A stretch of DNA of 64,000 bases from Amycolatopsis decaplanina DSM 44594. GTDB lineage: Bacteria; Actinomycetota; Actinomycetes; Mycobacteriales; Pseudonocardiaceae. Where the stretch lies: positions 255,261 through 319,260 of the forward strand of contig NZ_AOHO01000026.1 of NCBI RefSeq assembly GCF_000342005.1, given 5' to 3'. Positions 1 through 8,254 of this stretch are shown piece after piece (the stretch's first letter is position 1; each line of letters opens with the position of its first letter). The notes below the pieces were generated by a model. That model ran no database searches and was not told the DNA's origin. It saw only the letters and a program-made list of their open reading frames with translations. The translations under genes and the position numbers were made by a program.

Positions 1-818
1 TGATCGACAAGGTGCTCAGCCTGTGGGGCGTCGAGCACACGGTCGCCGATCTGGGCAACATCGCCGAGGTCCGCGCGGCGATCCGGCCGGAGACGAAGCT
101 GATCTGGTGCGAGTCACCGACGAACCCGATGCTGGGGATCGCCGACATCGCCGCGCTGGCCGAGGTCGCGCACGCCGCCGGCGCCCGCTTGGTCGTCGAC
201 AACACCTTCGCCACCCCGTACCTGCAGAACCCGCTCTCGCTGGGCGCCGACGTCGTCCTGCACTCGACGACCAAGTACCTCGGCGGGCACTCCGACGTCG
301 TCGGCGGCGCGATCCTGACGAACGAGGACGAGCTGCGCGAGCAGCTGTTCTTCCTGCGCAACGCCGCGGGCGCGGTGCCCGGCCCGTTCGACGCGTGGCT
401 GACCTTGCGCGGGATCAAGACGCTCGCGCTGCGGATGGAGCGGCACAGCGACAACGCCGAACTGATCGCCCGGATGCTGCTGAAGCACCCGAAGGTCGAG
501 CGCGTCTACTACCCGGGCCTGCCGGAGCACCCCGGCCACGAGGTCGCTTCGAAGCAGATGCGGCGCTTCGGCGGGATGATCTCGTTCACCCACGTCGACG
601 GTGAGCAGGCCGCGCTCGACGTCGCGTCGAAGACGAAACTGTTCGTCCTCGCCGAGTCGCTGGGCGGGATCGAATCGCTCATCGAGCACCCGGGCCGGAT
701 GACCCACGCGAGCACCGCCGGGTCCACCCTGGAGGTGCCGGACAACCTGCTGCGCCTGTCCGTCGGCATCGAGGACGGCAGCGACCTGATCGACGATCTG
801 GCCAAGGCCCTGGGCTGA
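1..818 (+). CDS. metB: Cystathionine gamma-synthase / O-succinylhomoserine sulfhydrylase-type PLP enzyme, 5' end outside window
   Basis: The reading frame is open from base 3 to the TGA at 816-818, so only about 271 C-terminal residues of a protein usually near 380-390 are present. The Cys/Met-metabolism PLP-enzyme signature is clear: a VVDNTFATPY stretch (PLP-contacting Asp) followed by HSTTKYLGGHSD, whose Lys forms the Schiff base with PLP. The C-terminal LAESLGGIESLIEHP motif is typical of the family. It acts in the cytosol in transsulfuration or methionine synthesis. Its position beside greA and mca matches metB (Rv1079) in M. tuberculosis. Whether it is a gamma-synthase, a gamma-lyase or a sulfhydrylase cannot be settled from the visible part. 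Confidence 0.9.
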   Translation, partial: IDKVLSLWGVEHTVADLGNIAEVRAAIRPETKLIWCESPTNPMLGIADIAALAEVAHAAGARLVVDNTFATPYLQNPLSLGADVVLHSTTKYLGGHSDVVGGAILTNEDELREQLFFLRNAAGAVPGPFDAWLTLRGIKTLALRMERHSDNAELIARMLLKHPKVERVYYPGLPEHPGHEVASKQMRRFGGMISFTHVDGEQAALDVASKTKLFVLAESLGGIESLIEHPGRMTHASTAGSTLEVPDNLLRLSVGIEDGSDLIDDLAKALG

Positions 819-840
819 CCGCCGCCGAGCCCAGGGAGTG

Positions 841-905
841 AGCAAGGGACCTTTGCTGTCGTCAGCGTAGCCACGCCAACTAAGTGGAAGCAAAGGTCCC
901 TTGCT
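841..905. repeat. Inverted repeat downstream of metB (probable terminator, AGCAAGGGACC family)
   Basis: Perfect 17-base inverted arms, AGCAAGGGACCTTTGCT at 841-857 and its complement at 889-905, flank a 31-base loop. It starts 22 bases after the metB stop and is a likely transcription end. The right arm with its flank (AAGTGG then the 17-mer) recurs at 54406-54422, so this is a dispersed element and not a unique hairpin. Confidence 0.75.
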
Positions 906-949
906 CTGTTCGCGCTGGTAAGCGCGGTGTGGTGGGAGGAAGCGCCCGG

Positions 950-1228
950 TTACGGGCGGAAGTTGCTGGGTGTGACGCCGCTCTTCGCGTCCGCCTCGTG
1001 GGAAGTCCCCTGCGGCGCGGCGGGCAGCTCGGAGCCGTCGACGCAGCCGCCGACGAGTTCGATGTGGTTGTCGTGCCGGATGTACTGGCCCGGGTCCACG
1101 CAAGCGGCGCGGTCGACCGTGTAGACGGCGGCTCCGGTCAGCAGCGCGGCCGAGGTGAGGGCCAGCACGACCGGGAGCATCCCGGCGGAACGGGTCGCCC
1201 GGACCCTGCCGATGTTCCCCCGTGCCAT
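950..1228 (-). CDS. Small exported or membrane-anchored protein of unknown function
   Basis: A 92-residue protein with a basic N-terminus, one hydrophobic segment (about residues 15-38, MLPVVLALTSAALLTGAAVY) and a short polar outer part. The outer part has two cysteines (AACVDPG, GGCVDGS) that could pair as a disulfide outside the cell. No family is recognised. It is flanked by the metB hairpin and the toxin operon, with a gap of about 120 bases to the last immunity gene, so it is probably a separate unit. GC content and codon use look like those of its neighbours. It is likely real because the ATG, signal/anchor segment and paired cysteines fit together, but function is unknown. Confidence 0.6.
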   Translation of the reverse strand: MARGNIGRVRATRSAGMLPVVLALTSAALLTGAAVYTVDRAACVDPGQYIRHDNHIELVGGCVDGSELPAAPQGTSHEADAKSGVTPSNFRP

Positions 1229-1348
1229 GCGCGCTCCCTGGTCGCCTTCGCCGCCGCCATCAAGAGTACCCGGACCGTGAACCTGTCACGTGACGTATCC
1301 GCCAGGTGACATGATCCGGCCATCCGATCCGCCGTGAATCGCCGGATC

Positions 1349-2215
1349 CTAAGTGGACGGTTGACCGGTGATGGCGGTGACCGCCAGTTCCCGTTCGGGC
1401 TCGCCGACCTCGGGCAAGGTGAACCGTAAAGCCCGGATGTGACCGAGAAGCTCGGGATCGGGCGCCACGTCGTGCTCACGCAGGTAGTAGGCGACCGCGC
1501 CCGGCCAGTACCACCGGCCGTCGGTGCGGAAGTTCAACGGCACCAACGGTTCCCTGTCGGGGTCGAAGGCGTCGGCGTCGTAGGTCCGCGACGCCAGTAC
1601 GACCGGAGCGCCGTCGAGGTACTCGAGTACGCGATCCCGCTCGGCTGGGGACAGCGGCTCACGGTTCACCACCGGACGCCCGGACTCGTCGAGACCGTCG
1701 TGGACACGCGGTGAGCGCAGCGCCTCCGGGGTCTCGGCGAGAGGAGTGGCCACCGACGGCTCGGCCGACGGCGTGGCATCGAGCCCGGCTCGCTGTCGCA
1801 GCCACTGCGGGATGCTCTGCTCGGCGCGTGGGAAGAAGCGCAGTTCGTCCTGGAAGCCGATCTGCGGCGGCGCCTGCCGCCACGGCGGCTCCACGTCCGC
1901 GAGGAAGTCCGTACTGAGCACGGTCGCCGAACCATAGATCAGGATCGCGCTCAGCCAGGTCCCGCGACCAGGCTGGTACATCCCCGCCCGCAGGTTGCCG
2001 AGCAGCTGCACGGCTTCCGGGCTCGGCTGCACCGGGCGCGGCAGACCGTCCTGACCGGTGACGAGCAGGTCGACCTCGACATGCCTGCCCGCCGCCCGGT
2101 ACTCGACGCGCATCTGCTGCCAGCCGGGTGGCAGCGGCGTCGCGAGGGCATGGCCGATCTGCCAGACGAGCTGCTGTTGCTGCTGCTGGTTCAACGGCTG
2201 CTGTGGTCGGCTCAT
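1349..2215 (-). CDS. YezG-like predicted immunity protein with an extra C-terminal domain
   Basis: 288 residues. The N-terminal half (about 1-150) is paralogous to the two genes upstream: it shares the YQPGRGTWLSA block, an acidic/aromatic strand region, and a DELRFFPRxxxxIPQWL ending. This pattern fits the YezG (DUF600) immunity family, whose B. subtilis member protects against the nuclease of the LXG toxin YeeF. After a Pro/Ala/Glu-rich linker, residues about 190-288 form a second unrecognised domain (EYLDGAPVVLAS, a TDGRWYWPGAVAYYL block). A run of glutamines lies near the N-terminus. It is the last gene of the toxin operon, 20 bases after the previous immunity gene, with GAGGGG ahead of the ATG. 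The immunity role is inferred from family and position. Confidence 0.7.
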   Translation of the reverse strand: MSRPQQPLNQQQQQQLVWQIGHALATPLPPGWQQMRVEYRAAGRHVEVDLLVTGQDGLPRPVQPSPEAVQLLGNLRAGMYQPGRGTWLSAILIYGSATVLSTDFLADVEPPWRQAPPQIGFQDELRFFPRAEQSIPQWLRQRAGLDATPSAEPSVATPLAETPEALRSPRVHDGLDESGRPVVNREPLSPAERDRVLEYLDGAPVVLASRTYDADAFDPDREPLVPLNFRTDGRWYWPGAVAYYLREHDVAPDPELLGHIRALRFTLPEVGEPERELAVTAITGQPST

Positions 2216-2235
2216 GTCCCCTCACTCACCGATGG

Positions 2236-2679
2236 TCAGTCCGCCTGGCCGGCGGCACGTCGCTGAAGCCACTCCGCGCGCTCACCGGTCCGCGGGTAGC
2301 GCTCCAGCTCCTGTGCGAAGAATTGGGCGGGCGGGACGTGATCCCAGACGGGCTCGTTGTCCCAGTTGTACTGGGCCGAGTACCCGCCCGGGTGCACGAG
2401 GTGATAGCGGATCGAGCTCCAGGCGCCTTCGCCCGGCTTCGCCATGCTGTCGCGCAGTTCGACGAAGAAGTCCGCGACTCCTTCCGGCGGCGTCCACTGG
2501 GTTCCGGTGCCCATCACGGTCAGGACCTGCGCCGAGATCTCGTAGTAGTCGCCGACGGAACGGAAGATGATGAACAGCTGCTCCCAGTCCGCGGGTACGG
2601 AGTGCACCATCCAGGTGGTGAAGTCCTTGAACAGCTCGTTGGCCTGTGCCGCGCTCGTCGGCACAACGGGCATCGGCAT
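2236..2679 (-). CDS. YezG-like predicted immunity protein (second of three)
   Basis: 147 residues, single YezG/DUF600-like domain: a KPGEGAWSSIRYHL block in place of the paralogues' YQPGRGTW, then YNWDNEPVWDHVPP and a QELERYPRTGERAEWL ending. The start at 2679 is chosen over the in-frame ATG at 2727. An AAGGAG sits about 8 bases upstream, and the ATG overlaps the stop of the previous immunity gene in a TGATG junction, which suggests translational coupling. It is probably a cytosolic protein that binds and inhibits the nuclease toxin or a relative. Compared with its two paralogues it is the most diverged in the glycine-rich block. Confidence 0.72.
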   Translation of the reverse strand: MPMPVVPTSAAQANELFKDFTTWMVHSVPADWEQLFIIFRSVGDYYEISAQVLTVMGTGTQWTPPEGVADFFVELRDSMAKPGEGAWSSIRYHLVHPGGYSAQYNWDNEPVWDHVPPAQFFAQELERYPRTGERAEWLQRRAAGQAD

Positions 2680-3152
2680 CAGTTCTGCTCCTTCTCTTCC
2701 GCCGCCGCGAGTTTCGCGTTGAGCCAAGCCGGGATGTGGTCGGGATCCCTGGGGAACATCTTCAGGTCTTCGACGTAGTGTTCCGGCTCCATGGGCGGAG
2801 TGAGGGTCGGTTCGTAGTCGTTGTTGTAGTTGAAGAAGATCGCTCCCGGCGGATTCATCGAGATCCGCGCGGAGAACCAGGTGCCGCGACCGGGCTGGTA
2901 CAGCAGCGTGCGCAGCTTCGCGAGGATGACGTTGAGTTCGGCGGGCGGCGCGATCTCCGGGCGGGAGCCGTCGTCCATGATCACCGTCAGGCCGAGATCC
3001 TGTGCGGGCACGGTCATCGCGCTGACCAGGTCGATGCGCCGCCAGCCTTCTTCGGGGACGAGGTCCAGCAGCGCGATGCCGAGCTGCTGGATCAGGTCCT
3101 CGTGACTCTCACCCCCGGAAGTCATCGGGCCAGAGTGGGTTGTTGTGGTCAT
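2679..3152 (-). CDS. YezG-like predicted immunity protein, adjacent to the toxin
   Basis: 157 residues with the full shared pattern: LRTLLYQPGRGTWFSAR, a PPGAIFFNYNNDYEPTL strand pair, then YVEDLKMFPRD and IPAWL. The NYDxE-type strand is a hallmark of the YezG/DUF600 immunity family. Its ATG lies 44 bases inside the 3' end of the toxin gene in another frame, with AGGAG 8 bases upstream. Toxin and antidote are therefore translated from overlapping sequence. Being next to the toxin, it is the likeliest cognate immunity protein. A second in-frame ATG at 3125 is possible but lacks a good ribosome site. Confidence 0.78.
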   Translation of the reverse strand: MTTTTHSGPMTSGGESHEDLIQQLGIALLDLVPEEGWRRIDLVSAMTVPAQDLGLTVIMDDGSRPEIAPPAELNVILAKLRTLLYQPGRGTWFSARISMNPPGAIFFNYNNDYEPTLTPPMEPEHYVEDLKMFPRDPDHIPAWLNAKLAAAEEKEQN

Positions 3153-6100
3153 TGGGGAAACTCCTGACGATTACCGAGATCCGGCCTTCGGTGTCTCGAC
3201 CGTAGGCCCGGTATTGACGGGTGTGCGCGTCGTCGATACCGGAATCCCGAAGTTCGAAGATGTCTTCGTTCTCCAACCTACCCGCGAGGCCGGTGTCGTC
3301 CCTATCCCGCTCCATCCGGTACCAGCTGTCGTCGGGGTCGTAGGTCTCCTCGAGCTCCTTGGCGCCCGCGTTGCTGTTGTCCACACGGCCTTGCGGGCCT
3401 TGGTTGATCGCCTCACCGGAGCCGCCGACGGACGTGCCGCGGTGGTGGCCGCCGTCGTCGATGTTCTTCCCGGAGGCGTCTTTGCCACCCATACCGCCGA
3501 CTTGGCTCTGAGCCGAGCCGTCTCGCCGGATGTTGCTGGCGCCGCCCGGATCCGGAGGAGCCGAAGTCACGACGGTGTTGCCCCGCGCGTCCGTCCGGTG
3601 GATCTCACCGGGCGACTTCCTGCCCAGCGGGTTGCCGTCGGCGTCGTGCATTTCCAGGCCGTGGTCTACCCGGACCACCGCGTTCGGCGGCGGGTTGTTC
3701 ATGTCCGCGTTGAACGGCTGCCCGGTGTGCATGTGGGTGATCTTGCCGTCCGGCCCGGTCTGGAACGAGCCGTAGGGCAAGCCGTCCTTGTCCACCAGGT
3801 GGATCCGGGTGTTGGGCGGCAGGTTTTCGCGGCCCGCGATCGGGTCCTTGTGCGCGAGCTTGTCGCTGATCGCCTTCTGCTGGGCGTCGGACATCGAGCT
3901 CGGGTCACCGTCGGTGAACCCTCGTGGTTGCTTGTTCTGGTGGGCGACCGCGTCCTCGCTCTTGGGCGGAACCTGGTGCGAGTAGGTGACTTCGCGCTCG
4001 GGCGCGGGCCACGAGTCCTGGACGTTCTTGGCGTTCCTGGTTCCGTAGTGACCGTCCTGGGTGATCTTCGCGCCGTCCGGGGCGGCCCCGACCTCCGGGT
4101 TGGTCCTGGCCCGCTGGCCACTGGTGGTGTCGACGTGGCTGATGTGCCCGGTCCCGTCGGTCTGGAACTCGCCGCGTGGGTGCCCGAACTCGTCGGTCAC
4201 CCGGTTCACGGTGTTCCGCCCCAGCGTCGGCTCGCCGTCCGCGTCGAGCTTGGGGTTCCCGAACTCGTCCGTGTGCTGGCGGTTGAAGGCCTCGTCCTGC
4301 TTGACCGCGTTCGGGTGGTCGCGCGGAGTTCCCGTCGGCTCGGGCGCGTCATAGGTCTGGCCGTGTTCCGGCCGCCCGTCGGGTCCGACGCGGTACTCCT
4401 GGTGGAGCGGGCCGCGGTCGACCCGGTAGTTGCTGTCGGGAAGTGGATTCTTCAGCTCCGGGTTGTTCGCTCCCTCGTGGGTGTCGACCCACTTGACCTT
4501 GCGGTGCTCGTCGGTTTGGAAGCTGCCGCGCGGGTTCCCGTCGGCGTCCGTGACGTGGTAGCGGGTGTTCGCCTCCAGATCGGTCCGGTGGCTGAACGGC
4601 TTGTCCGCGCGCGGCGCCCGCGGGTCGTCCGCCTCGATCCGCACCTCGTCACGGGGCTTCGGCGGGGATTCGATGTCGCCGACCCTGGTGATGTCCCGGG
4701 TGCCTTGCGGGGTCTTCACGTCAGTGTGCGTCACCGTGCGGACGTTGCCGTCCGCGTCGGTCGGGAAGGTGTCGTGCCGGTGGCCGACCTGCACGCGGTA
4801 GTCGGTGTTCGGCGCCGGGCGCATGATCTCCGGGTTACCGGGACCGTTCAGCTTGTTCGGCGCGACGGCGTCGACGTGCGTCACGTTGCGGTTCGCGTCG
4901 GTGTAGACCCGGCTGCGCACGTTGCCGTCCGCGTCGGTGATGTCGTACCGCGTCTCCGGGTCGAGCTTGCGCGGAGGCGTCGTCGGATCGAAGAAGGACT
5001 GATCGTCGCGTAGCTGGACGGGGCGGGCGGGCGGCGTGAAGTCGGGCTCCTCCCAGCGTCCTTCGATCTGATGCTGGGGGTTGAGATCGTCGCCCTGGCC
5101 GCGGTCGCGGGCGCTGTCGGCGTCCACGTCCTGCTTGTCCGCGTGCGAGGTGTCCGGGGTGAAGCCGTCGTCGCTCGCCCGGCGTGCGGTGCCGTCGGGG
5201 CTGTGGACGTCCCATTCGCCGTTCGGCGGGATCTTGGGCCGGGGGCGGCCGTCGGGACCGATCTCGTAGTCGGACGAGAAGACACGCCCGTTCGAGTCGG
5301 TCCAGGCCGGCTTGCTCGGCGCCATCACCTCGGTGTCGAGTTCCCGCGACAGACGGCGCGCGAAGTCGTTCGAGCCTGCGTCGCAGCCGATCAGCCGGAT
5401 CGGGCGGCCGTCGTAATCCCCGTTGCGGCGCAGGATGTCCGCGAACTCTTCCGGGGTGTAGGTGCGGTTGCCGATGCGGGCGTGGCCGTCCGGCGTGACG
5501 TGCACGTCGACGGTGTAGCGGCCGTCCGGATCCGGTTGGACCCGGTGCGGCAGGTCGCCCATGTCCGCGTCGCCGCGGTGGTACGAGCTACCCGCGGGCG
5601 TGCCCTCGGAATGCCGCTGGTTGACCTCGTCCGGCGTCAGCGGACGATCGGGTTCGCCGTCGGGGCCGCGGTCGTGCGGTGAGCCGTCGGGGTGGCCGTT
5701 CGGGTCCTGGCGCGGGCCATGCCCGTCGGGGCCGTGACCGTCCGGCGAATGCGGCGGACCGGAGTGGCCACCGGGTCCGCGGCCGCCCGGCCCGGTGTTG
5801 CCGGGACCGGTGCCGCCGGGCCGGTTGCCGGGGCCGTGCGTGCCCGGCGAACCGGGGGTGCCGGTGTGCGGCTGGGTGCCGGGTCCGAAGTCGTTGCCGC
5901 GGGCCACCGGCTGCGGCTGATGCGGCTGGTTCGGCCTGCCGCCGGGACCGGTCTGGCCGGGACCGCGGCTGGGGCCGGTGTGGGTGTCGGGCGTGCGCGG
6001 GGCGTGCGTGTCCGGGGTGCGCGGTGAACCGGGCGTGCCCGTCCAGCCACCACCCTGCGGCCTGCCGCCGGGCGAACTTGGGGTGCCGCCGGGAGTGCCA

Positions 6101-7908
6101 CCCGGAGCGCCTTGGGGCGGCATGCCGCCGGCGATCGGCTGCCCCTGCGGCGGGACACCGTGCGAACCGTCGCCGCCGGTACCGCCGCGCTGTGAAGGCA
6201 CGTGTGACGGGCCGGCGTCGCCGAGACGCGGTGCCGTGGGCGCGGTACCGCTGGTCGTCGTGCCGCTGTCGGTCGGCCGGGTGGGGCTGCCGCCGTCGTT
6301 GCCGCCGTGGTGGCCGGGCGACGGGTCGGAACGAGGTGTGGGCGAACCGCCGCCGTCACCGCCGTGCGTCCGGGGCGAGCCACCGCCGTCACCGGTGTGG
6401 CTGGGTGAGCCGCCGGTGTCGGCGCGGGTGTGCGGTGTGGGGGAGCCACTGTCGGGTGTGTGGCTCGGGGAGCCACCACTGTCCGTCCGCGTGTGCGGTG
6501 TGGGAGAGCCGTTGTCGGCACGAGTGTGCGGGGCGGGGGAGCCGCCGTCGGGTGTGTGGCTGGGCGAACCACCGGTGTTCGCGTGGTTCGGGGTGGCGGA
6601 ATCGCCGGGAGAGCCACCGTCGGACCGGGTGTGCGGAGTCGGCGTGTCGGAGCGGGCGGTGCTGGGGGAACCGCCATCGCCGCCCGGCGTGCCGCCGGAG
6701 TTTCCGTCCGAAGTGGACGGTCCGTCGCCGCCGGCGCGGTCGGGAGAACCGCCGTCGGACCGGGACGAGCCGCCACCGTCCCTTGTGGAAGGTGAGCCGC
6801 CACCGTCGCCGCGGGTGGTGCTCGACGGGCTGTCGCCGCCGGAATCACCGGAGCCGCCGGAATCACCGGAGCCGCCGGAGTCGCCCGAACCGCCCGAGTC
6901 GCCATCGGAGCCATTCGAACCGTTGGAGCCGTCGCCCGAACCGTGGGAGCCGTCACCGGAGCCGCTGCCGGAACCGTCGCCGTCCGGACCATCACCGGAG
7001 CCCGAGCCGCCACCGCCGGACCCACCGGATCCGCCGCCGCTGCCGCCGCGCTGGATGAAGCCGCCCGGCTTGATGTTCCTGGTGTTGATCACGTCCAGGC
7101 CGGTGACCTTGCCCGCGATCTTGCCGAAGATCTTGATGATCTTCTCGAAGACGTCGGCCAGCTTGCCCAGTAGCGGCGAGACCCGCCGCATCGCGTCGCA
7201 GAGGTCCTTGAGCTTGTCGGCGATCTTCGCGGCCCACTCGGCGATCGCGGTGACGGCCTGCGCGACCACCACGGGCGTGCCGAAGCCGAGGGAGAACACC
7301 GTCTCCATGACCCATGCGATGAGCTTGCCGACCGCGTCCGCGATCAGCTGGCGGATGAACTCGCGGACGAACGCGACGATCTCGCCGAAGATCATCACGA
7401 CGGTGCTGATCGCGCCCGCGACCGTGGCCGCGCCGCTGATCGCCTCGGCCTGTTCCGCGGCCTGCTTGCGGTACTGGTCGGCCGCGTCGCCCGTCCAGCC
7501 CGACGTGCCGTTCTTGACCGCGTTCGAGAACTCGACCTGGGTGTCTTCCAGCTTCTTGGCTACGTTGCCCCAGGTCTCGGAATACGACTGGATGACCGGC
7601 GGATCACCGGCGACCGCGTCCAGCATGTCCTTCAGCGGCTGCATGTGCTCCATCAGGAACGACGCCACCGACGACATCAGGTAGCCGAACGGGTCGATCG
7701 CGGCGCTGGCGATCTCGCCCGCGAGGCTCAGCACGCCGAGCCCGCCGCCGATCCAGTCACCGTTCGAGATGCCGTTGAAGGCGTCCATGGCCGACTCGGC
7801 GACACCGATGCCCGCCGCGTAGCCGTACTCGCTGTTCCCGGCCGTCAGTGGTCCCGGGCCGTCGCCATCGGTCGGTGCGTTCGCGACGAGCGGGTTCCCC
7901 TCGGGCAT
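3109..7908 (-). CDS. T7SS-type polymorphic toxin with C-terminal DNA/RNA non-specific endonuclease domain
   Basis: 1599 residues. Residues about 1-285 are helical and ESX/LXG-like, with a WTGDAADQY element resembling WXG-type folds. About 286-755 is a low-complexity Gly/Ser/Pro/Thr/Asp linker. About 756-935 is a conserved actinobacterial toxin module (RLIGCDAGSNDFARRLSREL). About 960-1440 holds four copies of a roughly 29-residue strand unit (TDADGNPRGSFQTD...VDT). The C-terminus carries IDDGGHHRGTSVGG near residue 1480, then Asn-rich GPQGRVDNSN, resembling the DDGGHL and downstream Asn of Endonuclea_NS_2 nucleases such as YeeF. It is probably secreted by a T7SS to cleave nucleic acid in rivals. 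Its start overlaps the EspC-like gene (TGATG). Delivery and activity are inferred. Confidence 0.85.
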   Translation of the reverse strand: MPEGNPLVANAPTDGDGPGPLTAGNSEYGYAAGIGVAESAMDAFNGISNGDWIGGGLGVLSLAGEIASAAIDPFGYLMSSVASFLMEHMQPLKDMLDAVAGDPPVIQSYSETWGNVAKKLEDTQVEFSNAVKNGTSGWTGDAADQYRKQAAEQAEAISGAATVAGAISTVVMIFGEIVAFVREFIRQLIADAVGKLIAWVMETVFSLGFGTPVVVAQAVTAIAEWAAKIADKLKDLCDAMRRVSPLLGKLADVFEKIIKIFGKIAGKVTGLDVINTRNIKPGGFIQRGGSGGGSGGSGGGGSGSGDGPDGDGSGSGSGDGSHGSGDGSNGSNGSDGDSGGSGDSGGSGDSGGSGDSGGDSPSSTTRGDGGGSPSTRDGGGSSRSDGGSPDRAGGDGPSTSDGNSGGTPGGDGGSPSTARSDTPTPHTRSDGGSPGDSATPNHANTGGSPSHTPDGGSPAPHTRADNGSPTPHTRTDSGGSPSHTPDSGSPTPHTRADTGGSPSHTGDGGGSPRTHGGDGGGSPTPRSDPSPGHHGGNDGGSPTRPTDSGTTTSGTAPTAPRLGDAGPSHVPSQRGGTGGDGSHGVPPQGQPIAGGMPPQGAPGGTPGGTPSSPGGRPQGGGWTGTPGSPRTPDTHAPRTPDTHTGPSRGPGQTGPGGRPNQPHQPQPVARGNDFGPGTQPHTGTPGSPGTHGPGNRPGGTGPGNTGPGGRGPGGHSGPPHSPDGHGPDGHGPRQDPNGHPDGSPHDRGPDGEPDRPLTPDEVNQRHSEGTPAGSSYHRGDADMGDLPHRVQPDPDGRYTVDVHVTPDGHARIGNRTYTPEEFADILRRNGDYDGRPIRLIGCDAGSNDFARRLSRELDTEVMAPSKPAWTDSNGRVFSSDYEIGPDGRPRPKIPPNGEWDVHSPDGTARRASDDGFTPDTSHADKQDVDADSARDRGQGDDLNPQHQIEGRWEEPDFTPPARPVQLRDDQSFFDPTTPPRKLDPETRYDITDADGNVRSRVYTDANRNVTHVDAVAPNKLNGPGNPEIMRPAPNTDYRVQVGHRHDTFPTDADGNVRTVTHTDVKTPQGTRDITRVGDIESPPKPRDEVRIEADDPRAPRADKPFSHRTDLEANTRYHVTDADGNPRGSFQTDEHRKVKWVDTHEGANNPELKNPLPDSNYRVDRGPLHQEYRVGPDGRPEHGQTYDAPEPTGTPRDHPNAVKQDEAFNRQHTDEFGNPKLDADGEPTLGRNTVNRVTDEFGHPRGEFQTDGTGHISHVDTTSGQRARTNPEVGAAPDGAKITQDGHYGTRNAKNVQDSWPAPEREVTYSHQVPPKSEDAVAHQNKQPRGFTDGDPSSMSDAQQKAISDKLAHKDPIAGRENLPPNTRIHLVDKDGLPYGSFQTGPDGKITHMHTGQPFNADMNNPPPNAVVRVDHGLEMHDADGNPLGRKSPGEIHRTDARGNTVVTSAPPDPGGASNIRRDGSAQSQVGGMGGKDASGKNIDDGGHHRGTSVGGSGEAINQGPQGRVDNSNAGAKELEETYDPDDSWYRMERDRDDTGLAGRLENEDIFELRDSGIDDAHTRQYRAYGRDTEGRISVIVRSFPNDHNNPLWPDDFRG

Positions 7909-8222
7909 CAGTCAGGCACCTGCACGTTCTTGAATTCGGCGGCGAAGTTCTCGTCCTGTGCCTGGTAGGCGTTCGACGCGGACCGCACGTTGTTGGCCAC
8001 CGCCGTCGCGGCCTCGACGGCCTTGTTCAGCGCGTTGATGCCGAACTCCTCCACCGGGTCGAGCATCATCCGGAACGGCTGGCAGATGATGCCGTACGCG
8101 TCGGTCGGCATGCTCACCTGCTGCGCGGCGTCGACCGCCGTGCGCAGGCCGTCGGCGATGCCGTCGATCTGCTTGGCGTGCGCGTCGAGGTCCGCACCGA
8201 GCTCGTAACCCTTGCCTGCCAT
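7908..8222 (-). CDS. EspC/ESX-secretion-associated small helical protein
   Basis: 104 residues, almost entirely helical, without a signal peptide: GADLDAHAKQIDGIADGLRTA at the start and a second amphipathic helix (NALNKAVEAATAVANNVRSASNAYQ) at the end. The two-helix layout and size match the WXG100-like EspC/DUF2580 proteins that pair with T7SS effectors. A strong GGGGAG site precedes the ATG. The stop overlaps the toxin start (TGATG), so the two are coupled. It is probably a secretion partner or chaperone that forms the export signal together with the toxin N-terminus. No ESX secretion machinery gene lies in the window, so a machine elsewhere would be needed. Confidence 0.75.
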   Translation of the reverse strand: MAGKGYELGADLDAHAKQIDGIADGLRTAVDAAQQVSMPTDAYGIICQPFRMMLDPVEEFGINALNKAVEAATAVANNVRSASNAYQAQDENFAAEFKNVQVPD

Positions 8223-8254
8223 GGTTTCTCCCCTCTACCAGGCCGGATGAACGT

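Noticed and set aside
3145..7684. Long plus-strand frames opposite the toxin gene (622, 459 and 568 codons)
   Set aside because: They are antisense shadows of a GC-rich, repeat-rich gene, with Val/Arg/Gly or Pro/Glu bias and no domains, while the minus strand shows coherent toxin modules.
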